The position numbers and the translations under genes were made by a program. This document shows positions 36,097 to 44,185 of a stretch of 64,000 nucleotides of DNA, piece after piece. Each line of letters opens with the position of its first letter. Positions within the stretch are counted from its first letter, which is position 1. The stretch spans positions 186,001-250,000 of the forward strand of contig NZ_RPEM01000002.1 of assembly GCF_004745575.1 (NCBI RefSeq), given 5' to 3'. Origin of the DNA: Pseudotabrizicola sediminis (GTDB lineage Bacteria > Pseudomonadota > Alphaproteobacteria > Rhodobacterales > Rhodobacteraceae). Below the pieces are notes generated by a model. The model saw only the letters and a program-made list of their open reading frames with translations, ran no database searches and was not told the DNA's origin.

Positions 36097-37104
36097 ATGC
36101 CCGACAATGCCGACAAACCCAGCGACCCCGTGGCCTTTGCGCGCAGCGAAGAGCCCGGCTTTGCGATGACCGAAATCGTGGCTGTGGTGCTGGCGCTGGT
36201 CTGGATCGCGGCCGTGGTCATCTATGTGCTGACCGCGCCCGAAGATGCCGGGACATCGGGTCTGCTGATGACAGTGCTGGTGGTGCTCCTGCCGCTGGCC
36301 CTGCTCTGGGCTGCGGTCACCACGCTGCGGTCGGTCCGGGTGCTGCGGGCAGAGGCCGCACGGCTGCAAGCCTCGGTCGATGCCATGCGCAACGCCTATA
36401 TCAGCAGCCAGCAGACCGGGGCCGCCGCCCTGCGCCCGTCGGTCGAGAAAAAGCTGGAAGACATTGCCCGGCAGACCGAAACCGCGCTGGCCACCTTTTC
36501 TTCGCGCCGCGATGCGGGGCTGACGCAAGCCTCGGCTGACCGCAAGGCCGCGCTGATCCCGCCGCGTGCCGCCTCGCCCGCCGAGGAGCAGCCGGGCCTT
36601 GCGCTTGGCACGCCGGCTGATGCAATGCGGCCGCCCCTGTCGGTGGCCGATTTCATCCGCGCCCTGCAGTTTCCCGAAAACCCCGATGACCGCGAAGGCT
36701 TTCGCGCGCTGCGTCTGGCGCTGGAAGACCGGGACGTGGCCAAGCTGATCCGCGCCGCGCAGGATGTGCTGACGCTGATGAGCCAGGAGGGCATCTATAT
36801 GGATGACCTGCGCCCCGACCGCGCCCGGCCAGAGCTGTGGCGGCGCTTTGCGGCGGGCGAACGCGGGCGCGGCATTGCGGCCATCGGCGGCGTGCGCGAC
36901 CGCTCATCACTTGCACTGACAGCGGGGCGGATGCGCGAAGACCCGGTGTTCCGCGATGCGGGCCACCATTTCCTGCGCACCTTTGACCGGATGTTCCAGC
37001 AGTTCGAAAAGAACGCGACAGACGCCGAGATTTCCGATCTTGCCGAAACCCGCACCGCCCGCGCCTTCATGCTCTTTGGCCGGGTGATGGGCGTGTTTGA
37101 CTAA
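36097..37104 (+). CDS. Inner-membrane hypothetical protein with coiled coil
   Basis: A 335-residue protein: two transmembrane helices at about 24-47 (MTEIVAVVLALVWIAAVVIY) and 55-78, then a coiled-coil region at about 80-145 (LRAEAARLQASVDAMRNAYI), then a globular C-terminal domain. I do not recognise it; similar two-helix proteins appear in Rhodobacterales. Its TAA stop overlaps the TsaC stop in a convergent 4-nt overlap at 37101-37104. Confidence 0.68.
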   Translation: MPDNADKPSDPVAFARSEEPGFAMTEIVAVVLALVWIAAVVIYVLTAPEDAGTSGLLMTVLVVLLPLALLWAAVTTLRSVRVLRAEAARLQASVDAMRNAYISSQQTGAAALRPSVEKKLEDIARQTETALATFSSRRDAGLTQASADRKAALIPPRAASPAEEQPGLALGTPADAMRPPLSVADFIRALQFPENPDDREGFRALRLALEDRDVAKLIRAAQDVLTLMSQEGIYMDDLRPDRARPELWRRFAAGERGRGIAAIGGVRDRSSLALTAGRMREDPVFRDAGHHFLRTFDRMFQQFEKNATDAEISDLAETRTARAFMLFGRVMGVFD

Positions 37105-38069
37105 GGCTGAACCGGGGGGCGGGGGGCTGCGGCCCGCCGCAAGCGGTCATTGATCGCGCGGCCAAGGCCGGTTTCCGGCACCGGCGCAAACGCAATCCGC
37201 CCGCCCGGCCCGGCCAGCATGTCGGCCTCCCGCAGGGTCTGGAACAGCGCCGCCGCCGCCTCCACCAGATCGCCCACAGGCGACAGCGACAGCGCAGCCC
37301 CCGCACAGCCGGGGCCAAAGCCCACCCAGACCTCATCCGGCATCGGCACCGTTACCCCCAGCCGGACCCCGGCCTCGGGCGCATAATGGCTGGCCAACTG
37401 GCCCGGCGCATTGGGCTTGTGTGCATCACCGCCGATAGCGATCGGCCCCAGCATCGCCTCCAGCGCTTCCACCGGAATGCCGCCGGGCCGCAGCAGGGTG
37501 GGCGCGCCGTCCAGCCCCAGAATGGTTGATTCGATGCCCACCGCACAGGCCCCGCTATCCAGCACCGCGTCGATCCGCCCAGCCAGACCCTGCCGCACAT
37601 GATCGGCCCGCGTCGGTGACACCCGGCCCGACGGGTTGGCCGAAGGCGCGGCCAGCGGCCCGCCAAAGGCCAGCAACAGCGCCTGCGCCACCGGATGTGC
37701 CGGGCAGCGGATGGCCACCGTGGGCAGCCCCGCCGTCACCAGCGGCGACAGCCCCGCATCTGGCCGCAGCGGCAGCACCAGGGTCAGCGCCCCGGGCCAG
37801 AACGCCGCCGCCACCGCCCGCGCCCGATCATCAAACACCGCCAGCGTTTCCGCCATCTTCAGCCCGGTCACATGCGCGATCAGCGGGTTGAACGTGGGCC
37901 GCGCCTTGGCCGCAAAGATCCGCGCCACCGCCACGCTGTTGCTTGCATCGCCCGCCAGCCCGTACACCGTTTCGGTCGGCATCGCCACCAGACCGCCCGC
38001 CCGCAAAAGCGTGGCCGCCTGCGCCAGCCCTTCGTCCGAGGGCATCAGGTCTTGCGTTTCAAATGTCAT
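37101..38069 (-). CDS. L-threonylcarbamoyladenylate synthase (TsaC/Sua5)
   Basis: Makes threonylcarbamoyl-AMP from threonine, bicarbonate and ATP for t6A37 on ANN-decoding tRNAs. The 322-residue protein has the YrdC domain (residues 1-200, with MPTETVYGLAGDA, SANPSGRVSPTRADHV) and an extra C-terminal Sua5 domain of about 110 residues, so it is the two-domain Sua5 form. Start at 38069 gives the standard N-terminus; the longer frame upstream is not conserved-looking. Confidence 0.93.
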   Translation of the reverse strand: MTFETQDLMPSDEGLAQAATLLRAGGLVAMPTETVYGLAGDASNSVAVARIFAAKARPTFNPLIAHVTGLKMAETLAVFDDRARAVAAAFWPGALTLVLPLRPDAGLSPLVTAGLPTVAIRCPAHPVAQALLLAFGGPLAAPSANPSGRVSPTRADHVRQGLAGRIDAVLDSGACAVGIESTILGLDGAPTLLRPGGIPVEALEAMLGPIAIGGDAHKPNAPGQLASHYAPEAGVRLGVTVPMPDEVWVGFGPGCAGAALSLSPVGDLVEAAAALFQTLREADMLAGPGGRIAFAPVPETGLGRAINDRLRRAAAPRPPVQP

Positions 38070-38086
38070 GTGACGCAGCGTAGGGC

Positions 38087-38114
38087 TTGAGAGGTTGGCC
38101 ACCGTAGCTAACCT
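38087..38114 (+). promoter_or_regulatory. Candidate sigma-70 promoter and overlapping operator
   Basis: TTGAGA (38087-38092) and TAACCT (38109-38114) are 16 nt apart, upstream of the acyl-CoA dehydrogenase start at 38181. An inverted repeat GGTTGGC (38093-38099) and GCTAACC (38107-38113) with a 7-nt spacer overlaps the -10, typical of a TetR- or similar repressor operator. Inference from sequence only. Confidence 0.4.
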
Positions 38115-38180
38115 ATGTGCAACGCCCATACCCTTGCCCGTCGCCTTTGCCAAGGCAGGCTGCCAATACCCGAGGTTCCG

Positions 38181-39893
38181 ATGCCCTACCGCGCCCCCCT
38201 GTCCGACCTGCGTTTCCTGATGCATCATGTGGTCGGTTTCGCTCAGGTCGCGGCCACCGGCCGCTTTGCCGAGGCCACGCCGGAAACGGTCGAGGCTGTG
38301 CTGACAGAGGCAGGCCGTCTGGCGGCAGAGGTGCTGGCCCCGGTCAACCGCGCCGGTGACACCCATCCGGCGCGGCTGGAAAACGGCGTTGTCCGCACGT
38401 CGCCGGGCTATGCCGAGGCCTATGGTGCGATGGCGGCTGGCGGCTGGGTGGCGATCACCGCCGGGGCAGATCATGGCGGCATGGGTCTGCCGCTGACGCT
38501 GGCCAGCGCGGTGAATGACATGTTTTCAGGGGCCTGCCTGTCGCTACAGCTGAACCCCTTGCTGACCCAGGGCCAGATCGAGGCGCTGGAGCATCATGCC
38601 AGCGATGACCTGAAGGCCACCTATCTGCCCAAACTGGTCTCGGGTGAATGGAACGGCACCATGAACCTGACCGAACCGCAGGCCGGGTCTGATGTGGGCG
38701 CGCTGCGGTCAAAGGCAGAACCCAATGGCGATGGCAGCTATGCGGTCAGCGGGCAGAAAATCTACATCACCTGGGGGGATTCGGACTTTCAGGCCAACAC
38801 CATTCATCTGGTGCTGGCGCGTCTGCCGGATGGCGCGCCCGGCACGGCGGGCATCAGCCTGTTTCTCGTGCCGAAATTCCTGCCCGATGCCGATGGCAAC
38901 CCCGGCGCGCGCAACAGCCTGTCGGTGGTCAGTCTGGAACACAAGCTGGGCATCCACGGCAGCCCGACCTGCGTGATGCAGTTCGATGGCGCCAAAGGCT
39001 GGCTGGTGGGTGCCCCGCACAAGGGCATGGCCGCGATGTTCACCATGATGAACAACGCCCGGCTTGGCGTGGGCCTGCAAGGCGTGGGCGTGGCCGAGGC
39101 GGCGTATCAGCAAGCCTGTGACTACGCCATGACCCGCACACAGGGCCGCACGGCCGACCCCGCCACCCCCAGCATCATCGGCCATGCCGATGTGCGCCGG
39201 ATGCTGGCCACGATGAAGGCGCAGGTGTTTTCCGCCCGCGCCATCGGCCTGTCCTGCGCGGTGGCCATCGACATGGCCTACGCCACCGGTGACGCGGGCT
39301 GGAAGGCGCGCGCCGCCTTTCTGACCCCGATTGCCAAGGCTTACGGCACCGATGTCGGCGTGGCGGTCGCGTCCGAAGGCGTGCAGATCCACGGCGGCAT
39401 GGGATTTATCGAGGAAACCGGGGCCGCGCAATTCCTGCGCGACGCCCGGATCACCCCGATCTATGAAGGCACCAACGGCATTCAGGCGATGGACCTTGTG
39501 GCCCGCAAGATGGCCGACAATGGCGAGGCCGCCTTCCGCCTGATCCGCGAAATCGAAATGGGCGCGCAATCGGCCCGCGCCGCCCTGCCTGATGTGGCCG
39601 AAGATGTCTGGCAGGCCTGCGAATCGCTGCGCGAGGCGACGGAAGCCTTGCTGACGCAAGACCTGACCGACCGTTTTGCCGGGGCCGTGCCCTATCTGCG
39701 CGCCTTTGCGCTGGTGCTTGGCAGCCATTTCCACCTGAAATCCGCACTGGTCGACGGCGGCACCGGCCCGCGCGCCGCCCTTGCCCGGGTGGCGATCAAG
39801 CGGCTGCTGCCAGAGCATTCCGGCCTGCTCGCCCAGACCCGGATCGGGGCGGAAGACCTGTATGCGCTGACCCCCGAAGACTTCGCTGCATGA
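38181..39893 (+). CDS. Acyl-CoA dehydrogenase, DmdC-type
   Basis: A 570-residue flavoprotein longer than the ~380-residue standard family, as in DmdC (3-methylmercaptopropionyl-CoA dehydrogenase) and related long forms. Motifs: MNLTEPQAGSDVGAL in the FAD region, VASEGVQIHGGMGFIEETGA and the catalytic-base stretch PIYEGTNGIQAMDL. An extra C-terminal helical domain of about 100 residues is present. The substrate could be a fatty acyl-CoA or the DMSP-derived thioester; no DMSP demethylase is adjacent. The start ATG is preceded by CGAGG. Confidence 0.88.
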   Translation: MPYRAPLSDLRFLMHHVVGFAQVAATGRFAEATPETVEAVLTEAGRLAAEVLAPVNRAGDTHPARLENGVVRTSPGYAEAYGAMAAGGWVAITAGADHGGMGLPLTLASAVNDMFSGACLSLQLNPLLTQGQIEALEHHASDDLKATYLPKLVSGEWNGTMNLTEPQAGSDVGALRSKAEPNGDGSYAVSGQKIYITWGDSDFQANTIHLVLARLPDGAPGTAGISLFLVPKFLPDADGNPGARNSLSVVSLEHKLGIHGSPTCVMQFDGAKGWLVGAPHKGMAAMFTMMNNARLGVGLQGVGVAEAAYQQACDYAMTRTQGRTADPATPSIIGHADVRRMLATMKAQVFSARAIGLSCAVAIDMAYATGDAGWKARAAFLTPIAKAYGTDVGVAVASEGVQIHGGMGFIEETGAAQFLRDARITPIYEGTNGIQAMDLVARKMADNGEAAFRLIREIEMGAQSARAALPDVAEDVWQACESLREATEALLTQDLTDRFAGAVPYLRAFALVLGSHFHLKSALVDGGTGPRAALARVAIKRLLPEHSGLLAQTRIGAEDLYALTPEDFAA

Positions 39894-40924
39894 CCGCTGA
39901 CGGCCCCACGGGCATCCGCCACCCGTTTCCCGACGCCCCGGGTGAAGGACAGGCGATAGAGGTCGCCCCCGGCATCCTGTGGATGCGCCTGCCGCTGCCG
40001 ATGGTGCTGGATCATGTCAACGTCTACGCGCTGGATGAGGGTGACGGCTGGACGGTGATCGACACCGGGCTGGCCAGCACCCGCAGCCGGGCGATCTGGC
40101 AGGCGCTGCTGGATGGCCCGTTGGCGGGCCGCCCGGTGCGCCGCATCATCGTTACCCATCACCACCCCGATCATGTCGGCCTTGCCGGCTGGTTTCAGGC
40201 GCAGGGCGCGGCGCTGCTGATGCCGCGCACCGCCTGGCTTTACGCGCGGATGCTTACCCTCGACGAACAACCCCTGCCGGGGCCAGAGGCGATGCAGTTC
40301 TACCAGCGCGCCGGGATGCCCCCGGAAATGCTGGCCGAACGCGCCACGCAGCGGCCGTTCAACTTCTGCGATGTGGTGGCCCCCCTGCCGCTGGGCTTCA
40401 GCCCGCTGGCCGATGGTGGCACCCTTCGCATGGCCGGGCGCGACTGGACCATCCGTTTCGGCTCTGGCCATGCGCCGGATCATGCCACCTTCTGGTCGGG
40501 CGATCTGATCCTTGGCGGCGATCAGCTCTTGCCCGGCATCTCGGCCAATATCGGGGTCTACCCCACCGAACCGGATGCCGACCCGCTGGCCGACTGGCTG
40601 GCCAGCTGCCGCCGGTTTCAGCCGCTGGCGCAGGACAGCCAGCTGGTGCTGCCCGGCCACAAACTGCCCTTCACCGGCCTGCCGCTGCGGCTGACCCAGA
40701 TGATCGACAACCACATCGGCGCGCTCGACCGTCTGGCCGCCCACCTCGCCACCCCCCGCACCGCCGCCGATTGCTTTCTGCCGCTGTTCAAGCGCGACAT
40801 CACCGGCCCGGCCTATGGCATGGCGCTGGTCGAATCAGTCGCGCATCTGAACCACCTGCTGCATCAGGGCCGGGTGTCGCGCGCCCTGTCGGCGCAGGGC
40901 GCTTGGCTGTGGCACAGGGTGTAA
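39890..40924 (+). CDS. Metallo-beta-lactamase-fold hydrolase
   Basis: A 344-residue hydrolase with the dinuclear-metal motif VTHHHPDHVGLAG (His90, His92, Asp94, His95). It starts with an N-terminal mobile segment and PMVLDHVNVYALDEGDGW, and carries later HAPDH and GHKLPF metal-ligand motifs. The start overlaps the acyl-CoA dehydrogenase stop by ATGA, so the two are translationally coupled and may act in the same degradation route, possibly as an acyl-CoA or lactone hydrolase. Substrate unassigned. Confidence 0.88.
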   Translation: MTADGPTGIRHPFPDAPGEGQAIEVAPGILWMRLPLPMVLDHVNVYALDEGDGWTVIDTGLASTRSRAIWQALLDGPLAGRPVRRIIVTHHHPDHVGLAGWFQAQGAALLMPRTAWLYARMLTLDEQPLPGPEAMQFYQRAGMPPEMLAERATQRPFNFCDVVAPLPLGFSPLADGGTLRMAGRDWTIRFGSGHAPDHATFWSGDLILGGDQLLPGISANIGVYPTEPDADPLADWLASCRRFQPLAQDSQLVLPGHKLPFTGLPLRLTQMIDNHIGALDRLAAHLATPRTAADCFLPLFKRDITGPAYGMALVESVAHLNHLLHQGRVSRALSAQGAWLWHRV

Positions 40925-41044
40925 GGCGGTCACGCGCCGTTAAAATCTTGCATGTCACAGTCAGGTTTGTCGCACATCCCGCCCCGTGACAGGGGCCGTT
41001 GAATCGGGTATCAGCAGGCAAATACCTTTGAAGGATGTGACATC

Positions 41045-41179
41045 ATGGCCGAACACAAGCATGGCAGCATGGATACCACCGCGCAGGAAAAAACCTTTGC
41101 CGGGTTCATTCGTCTGGTGACATGGGGGGCCGGCATCAGCATTGGCATTCTGATTTTCATGGCTTTGGTCAACGCCTGA
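41045..41179 (+). CDS. aa3-type cytochrome c oxidase subunit IV (micropeptide)
   Basis: A 44-residue single-helix membrane protein matching the bacterial aa3 oxidase subunit IV: EKTFAGFIRLVTWGAGISIG then ILIFMALVNA. A ribosome site AAGGA lies nine bases before the ATG. It is not beside other cox genes, as is common in Rhodobacterales. Below many gene-calling size limits. Confidence 0.9.
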   Translation: MAEHKHGSMDTTAQEKTFAGFIRLVTWGAGISIGILIFMALVNA

Positions 41180-41192
41180 AAGGCACATTCAT

Positions 41193-41807
41193 ATGCTTCG
41201 CCTGATCCTCGCCCTTGTGGCGACGCTGACGCTTGCCGCCTGCGTGGCCGAACCCAAGTGGGCCACCGACGAGGCAGTGGCGCAGGCGCGCTATGTGCAC
41301 AACGGGCCGCCGTCGATCACCCTGTTCACGGTGCTGTCCACACGCGACGGGTCGGGCGCGCATTCCGGTCTGTTGATCAACGGGTCCGAGCGCATCATCT
41401 TCGACCCGGCTGGCACCTGGCATCATCCGCGCTTGCCTGAACGCAACGATGTGCATTTCGGCATGACGCCGAAAATGGTCGCCTTCTACATCGACTATCA
41501 CGCGCGTGAGACGTTCGATGTGGTCGAACAGACTATCATCGTCTCGCCCGGCGTGGCGGAACTGGTGGCGCAGCGGGCCAAAGCCTATGGCGCTGTGCCA
41601 AAGGCGCAATGCACCAGGTCGATCTCGGCCATTCTTGCCGATGTTCCGGGCTTTGAATCGCTGCCCTCCACCTGGTATCCCGCCAAATATATGCAGGCCT
41701 TTGCCAAACTGCCGGGCGTGACCAGCCGCAAGATCACCGACTCGGATGCCGACGACAACCACGGTGTGCTGCTTGTGCAGGCCGACGATCCGCGCGTTCT
41801 GGACTGA
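41193..41807 (+). CDS. Putative permuted papain-fold (NlpC/YiiX-like) lipoprotein
   Basis: A 204-residue lipoprotein: signal 1-16, lipobox LTLAAC with Cys17. The mature domain has His57 in GAHSGLLING and Cys140 in PKAQCTRSISAIL. The order His-before-Cys with these contexts resembles circularly permuted NlpC/P60 or YiiX-like amidases and acyltransferases. That is inference. It lies 13 nt after the aa3 subunit IV gene and could be co-transcribed with it. No clear substrate. Confidence 0.6.
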   Translation: MLRLILALVATLTLAACVAEPKWATDEAVAQARYVHNGPPSITLFTVLSTRDGSGAHSGLLINGSERIIFDPAGTWHHPRLPERNDVHFGMTPKMVAFYIDYHARETFDVVEQTIIVSPGVAELVAQRAKAYGAVPKAQCTRSISAILADVPGFESLPSTWYPAKYMQAFAKLPGVTSRKITDSDADDNHGVLLVQADDPRVLD

Positions 41808-41846
41808 TGGGTCTCTGTCTGACCGGCCCCGGTCAGACAGAACGCC

Positions 41847-42170
41847 TTACAGCCACAGCACCGCATACAGCGTGACACCCCCGGCAAGGATCGCCCCGAT
41901 CACGCTGCGGGTGACAATCCCCACCCCCAGCGTCACACAGGCCGCCGCCAGCCGGGCCGGGTCGGTCTCGCCCCCTGTCGCGGCGGGCCACAGCACCGCA
42001 GGTGCCACCAGCCCGGGCAGGATGGCCACTGCCGTATAGCGCAGCGCGCGGCGCAAGCCCGCAGGCAGTGGCTGGTTGCCCAGCACCCCCAGAAACGACA
42101 GCCGGATCAGATAGGTGCCGATCGCCAGGGCGGGCAGCACGATCCAGAAGGTGGCCGGATCAATCTTCAT
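41847..42170 (-). CDS. azlD: AzlD-family branched-chain amino-acid transport subunit
   Basis: A 107-residue four-helix membrane protein, the small partner of AzlC in branched-chain amino-acid export. Pattern: PALAIGTYLIRLSFLGVLG and LPAGLRRALRYTAVAILPGL. It overlaps the azlC 3' end by 11 nt. Part of the branched-chain theme with ilvD and leuBCD. Confidence 0.88.
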   Translation of the reverse strand: MKIDPATFWIVLPALAIGTYLIRLSFLGVLGNQPLPAGLRRALRYTAVAILPGLVAPAVLWPAATGGETDPARLAAACVTLGVGIVTRSVIGAILAGGVTLYAVLWL

Positions 42171-42876
42171 GCGTCACCCCTTTCCGTGTCAGCGCCACTT
42201 CGGCCCCGGCCCCCGCCGCCATGGCCAGCACCGCCGCCAGCAGCAGCCCGGTGCCATAGGGCAGCCCGGCCAGCACCAGCGCCGCCACAATCGACACCGC
42301 CGCCGCCACCACATGCGGGATGCTGCGCAGCATCGGCGCGCAGATCGCCAGAAAGGTGATCGGCACCGCAAAATCCAGCGCGTATTCCGGGGGGATCGCC
42401 TCGCCCACCAACGCCCCGGCAAAGGTGGCGGCAAACCACATCGGGGCAATCGGTGTCACGGTGCCGAAAAAGAACGCCACTTTGTCGGCCAGCGGCTGAT
42501 CGGGCCGGCGCTCGAACTCGATCTGGCTGGCGGCAAAGCTCTGGTCCACCAGAAAATACGCCATCAAGGCCCGCGTGCCAAAGGGGGCCGCGCCCAGATG
42601 CGGGGCCATCGCCACCGAATACATCACCATCCGCAGATTGACGGCGAGAGACGTCGCCAGCACCACCAGCACCGGGGCCTGATCCTGCATCAGCTGCACG
42701 GCGGCAAACTGCGACGCACCCGCAAAAACGCTGAACGAAAACAGCATCACCTGCAGCAGGTTCAACCCGGCTTCGGTGGCCACCACGCCAAACAGCAGCG
42801 CAAAGGGGATCACGACAATCACAAAAGGCGCAGAGGCCAGACAGCCGCGCAGGAAGGCAGATCGGATGGGGGTCAT
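42160..42876 (-). CDS. azlC: AzlC-family branched-chain amino-acid exporter
   Basis: A 238-residue membrane protein with about six to eight helices. Family pattern: SAFLRGCLASAPFVIVVIPFALLFG, FSVFAGASQFAAVQLM, and TSLAVNLRMVMYSVAMAPHL. It pairs with AzlD to export branched-chain amino acids. I chose the ATG at 42876, where MTPIRSAFLRGC begins; an ATG at 42951 gives a doubtful lead. Overlaps azlD by 11 nt. Confidence 0.9.
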   Translation of the reverse strand: MTPIRSAFLRGCLASAPFVIVVIPFALLFGVVATEAGLNLLQVMLFSFSVFAGASQFAAVQLMQDQAPVLVVLATSLAVNLRMVMYSVAMAPHLGAAPFGTRALMAYFLVDQSFAASQIEFERRPDQPLADKVAFFFGTVTPIAPMWFAATFAGALVGEAIPPEYALDFAVPITFLAICAPMLRSIPHVVAAAVSIVAALVLAGLPYGTGLLLAAVLAMAAGAGAEVALTRKGVTHED

Positions 42877-42945
42877 GGCTTTGGCCTTTACCGGGCGTCC
42901 CCCACGGCTTAGGCATTTTGAACGCAGCTGAAAAGGGACAAACCG

Positions 42946-43527
42946 GTGCATGTCAGTCTTGGCCTACCCGAACACCTGAAACCGCAGGCCGCAACCCTGT
43001 ATTGGCAGGCCTTTGGCGGCAAGCTGGGCCGGGTGATGGGGCCAGAGGCTCGGGCGCATGCGTTCCTGGTGCGGGTGATGCGGGCGGATCACTGCATCTG
43101 TGCGGTGTCGGATGACGGTCATCTGCTGGGCATCGCCGGGTTCAAGTCGCCGAAGGGCAGTTTCGCGGGCGGCGAGGTGCCGGATTTACAGGTCATCTAT
43201 GGTCGCATCGGGGCCCTGTGGCGCGGCAGCCTTCTGCGCCTGTTGCAGACCGATGCCGACAATGACCGCTTTCTGATCGACGGCATTTGCGTCGCCCCGG
43301 ACCAGCGCGGGCGCGGGATCGGCAGCGCGCTCGTGGTCGCGCTGATGGCCGAGGCGGTCCGGCGGGGCTACCCCGCCATCCGGCTGGAGGTGATCGACAC
43401 CAACATCCGTGCGCGTGCCCTGTACGAACGCCTGGGCTTCGCCGCGTTTCGCAGTGAAACGCTTGGCCCGCTGCGCCACGTCTTTGGCTTTTCCCGCGCC
43501 GTCAGTATGGTTCGCAGCCTGCCCTGA
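42946..43527 (+). CDS. GNAT-family N-acetyltransferase
   Basis: A 193-residue acetyltransferase with the acetyl-CoA loop CVAPDQRGRGIGSALVVALM and RLEVIDTNIRARALYERLGFAAF. Most likely acetylates a small molecule or protein; substrate unknown. The start is a GTG at 42946 with AAAGGGA about eight bases upstream. Three tandem 11-bp repeats lie just past its stop. Confidence 0.88.
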   Translation: MHVSLGLPEHLKPQAATLYWQAFGGKLGRVMGPEARAHAFLVRVMRADHCICAVSDDGHLLGIAGFKSPKGSFAGGEVPDLQVIYGRIGALWRGSLLRLLQTDADNDRFLIDGICVAPDQRGRGIGSALVVALMAEAVRRGYPAIRLEVIDTNIRARALYERLGFAAFRSETLGPLRHVFGFSRAVSMVRSLP

Positions 43528-43528
43528 C

Positions 43529-43561
43529 CCATACGCAAGCCATACGTTTGCCATAGGCAGA
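43529..43561. repeat. Three tandem 11-bp direct repeats between the GNAT gene and mscL
   Basis: CCATACGCAAG (43529-43539), CCATACGTTTG (43540-43550) and CCATAGGCAGA (43551-43561) repeat with an 11-nt period, about one DNA turn. They begin one base after the GNAT gene stop, upstream of mscL. They may be a protein-binding array or a chance expansion. Confidence 0.5.
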
Positions 43562-43699
43562 TCATACCGTCATCTCAGGGCCTGCGGCGCACTTTTTCCC
43601 CCTGCGAAACCGCAACAGCCTGTGGCATAAGCAAGTCGGCGCGCGTGGGCGCGTGGGATCAGGCAAGCCACCGGCAAGGCGGCAGCCAAAAGGGGATAC

Positions 43700-44143
43700 G
43701 TGACTATGATCAATGAATTCAAAGCCTTCATCGCCAAAGGCAACGTCGTCGACCTTGCAGTGGGCATCATCATCGGGGCGGCCTTCATGGCAATCGTCAA
43801 CTCACTGGTGTCCGACCTGATCAACCCGATCATCGGCCTGATCACCGGCGGCGTCGATTTCTCTAACCTTTACATAGACTTGTCTGGCACAAACCCGGCC
43901 TCGCTTGCCGCCGCAAAAGAGGCAGGGGTGCCGGTTTTCGCTTATGGCGCGTTCATTACCGCCATCATCAATTTCATGATCATCGCTTGGGTAGTGTTCC
44001 TGCTGGTCAAGGCGGTGAATCGCCTCAAGGCGCAGGTGGTGCGCCGCGAAAAGGCCGAAGAAGCCGCCGCAGTCCCCCCCGGCCCGACCGAGCTGGATGT
44101 GCTCAAAGAGATCCGCGACACCCTGCAACAGCGCAGCGTCTAG
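43700..44143 (+). CDS. mscL: Large-conductance mechanosensitive channel MscL
   Basis: A 147-residue channel that opens under membrane tension to release solutes in hypoosmotic shock. Two helices: [33 protein letters not shown] near the start and [25 protein letters not shown]. The C-terminal tail ends with [13 protein letters not shown]. Either the GTG at 43700, with AGGGG six bases upstream, or the ATG at 43706 may be the start. Confidence 0.95.
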   Translation: MTMINEFKAFIAKGNVVDLAVGIIIGAAFMAIVNSLVSDLINPIIGLITGGVDFSNLYIDLSGTNPASLAAAKEAGVPVFAYGAFITAIINFMIIAWVVFLLVKAVNRLKAQVVRREKAEEAAAVPPGPTELDVLKEIRDTLQQRSV

Positions 44144-44154
44144 CCAAGGAAAAC

Positions 44155-44182
44155 AAGGCCCCTGCACTGGCAGGGGCCTTTT
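44155..44182. terminator. Bidirectional terminator between mscL and ald
   Basis: AAGGCCCCTGC (44155-44165) and GCAGGGGCCTT (44170-44180) pair perfectly around ACTG, followed by TTTT on the plus strand and by a T-rich tail on the minus strand. It serves the convergent mscL and ald genes. Confidence 0.88.
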
Positions 44183-44185
44183 GAA

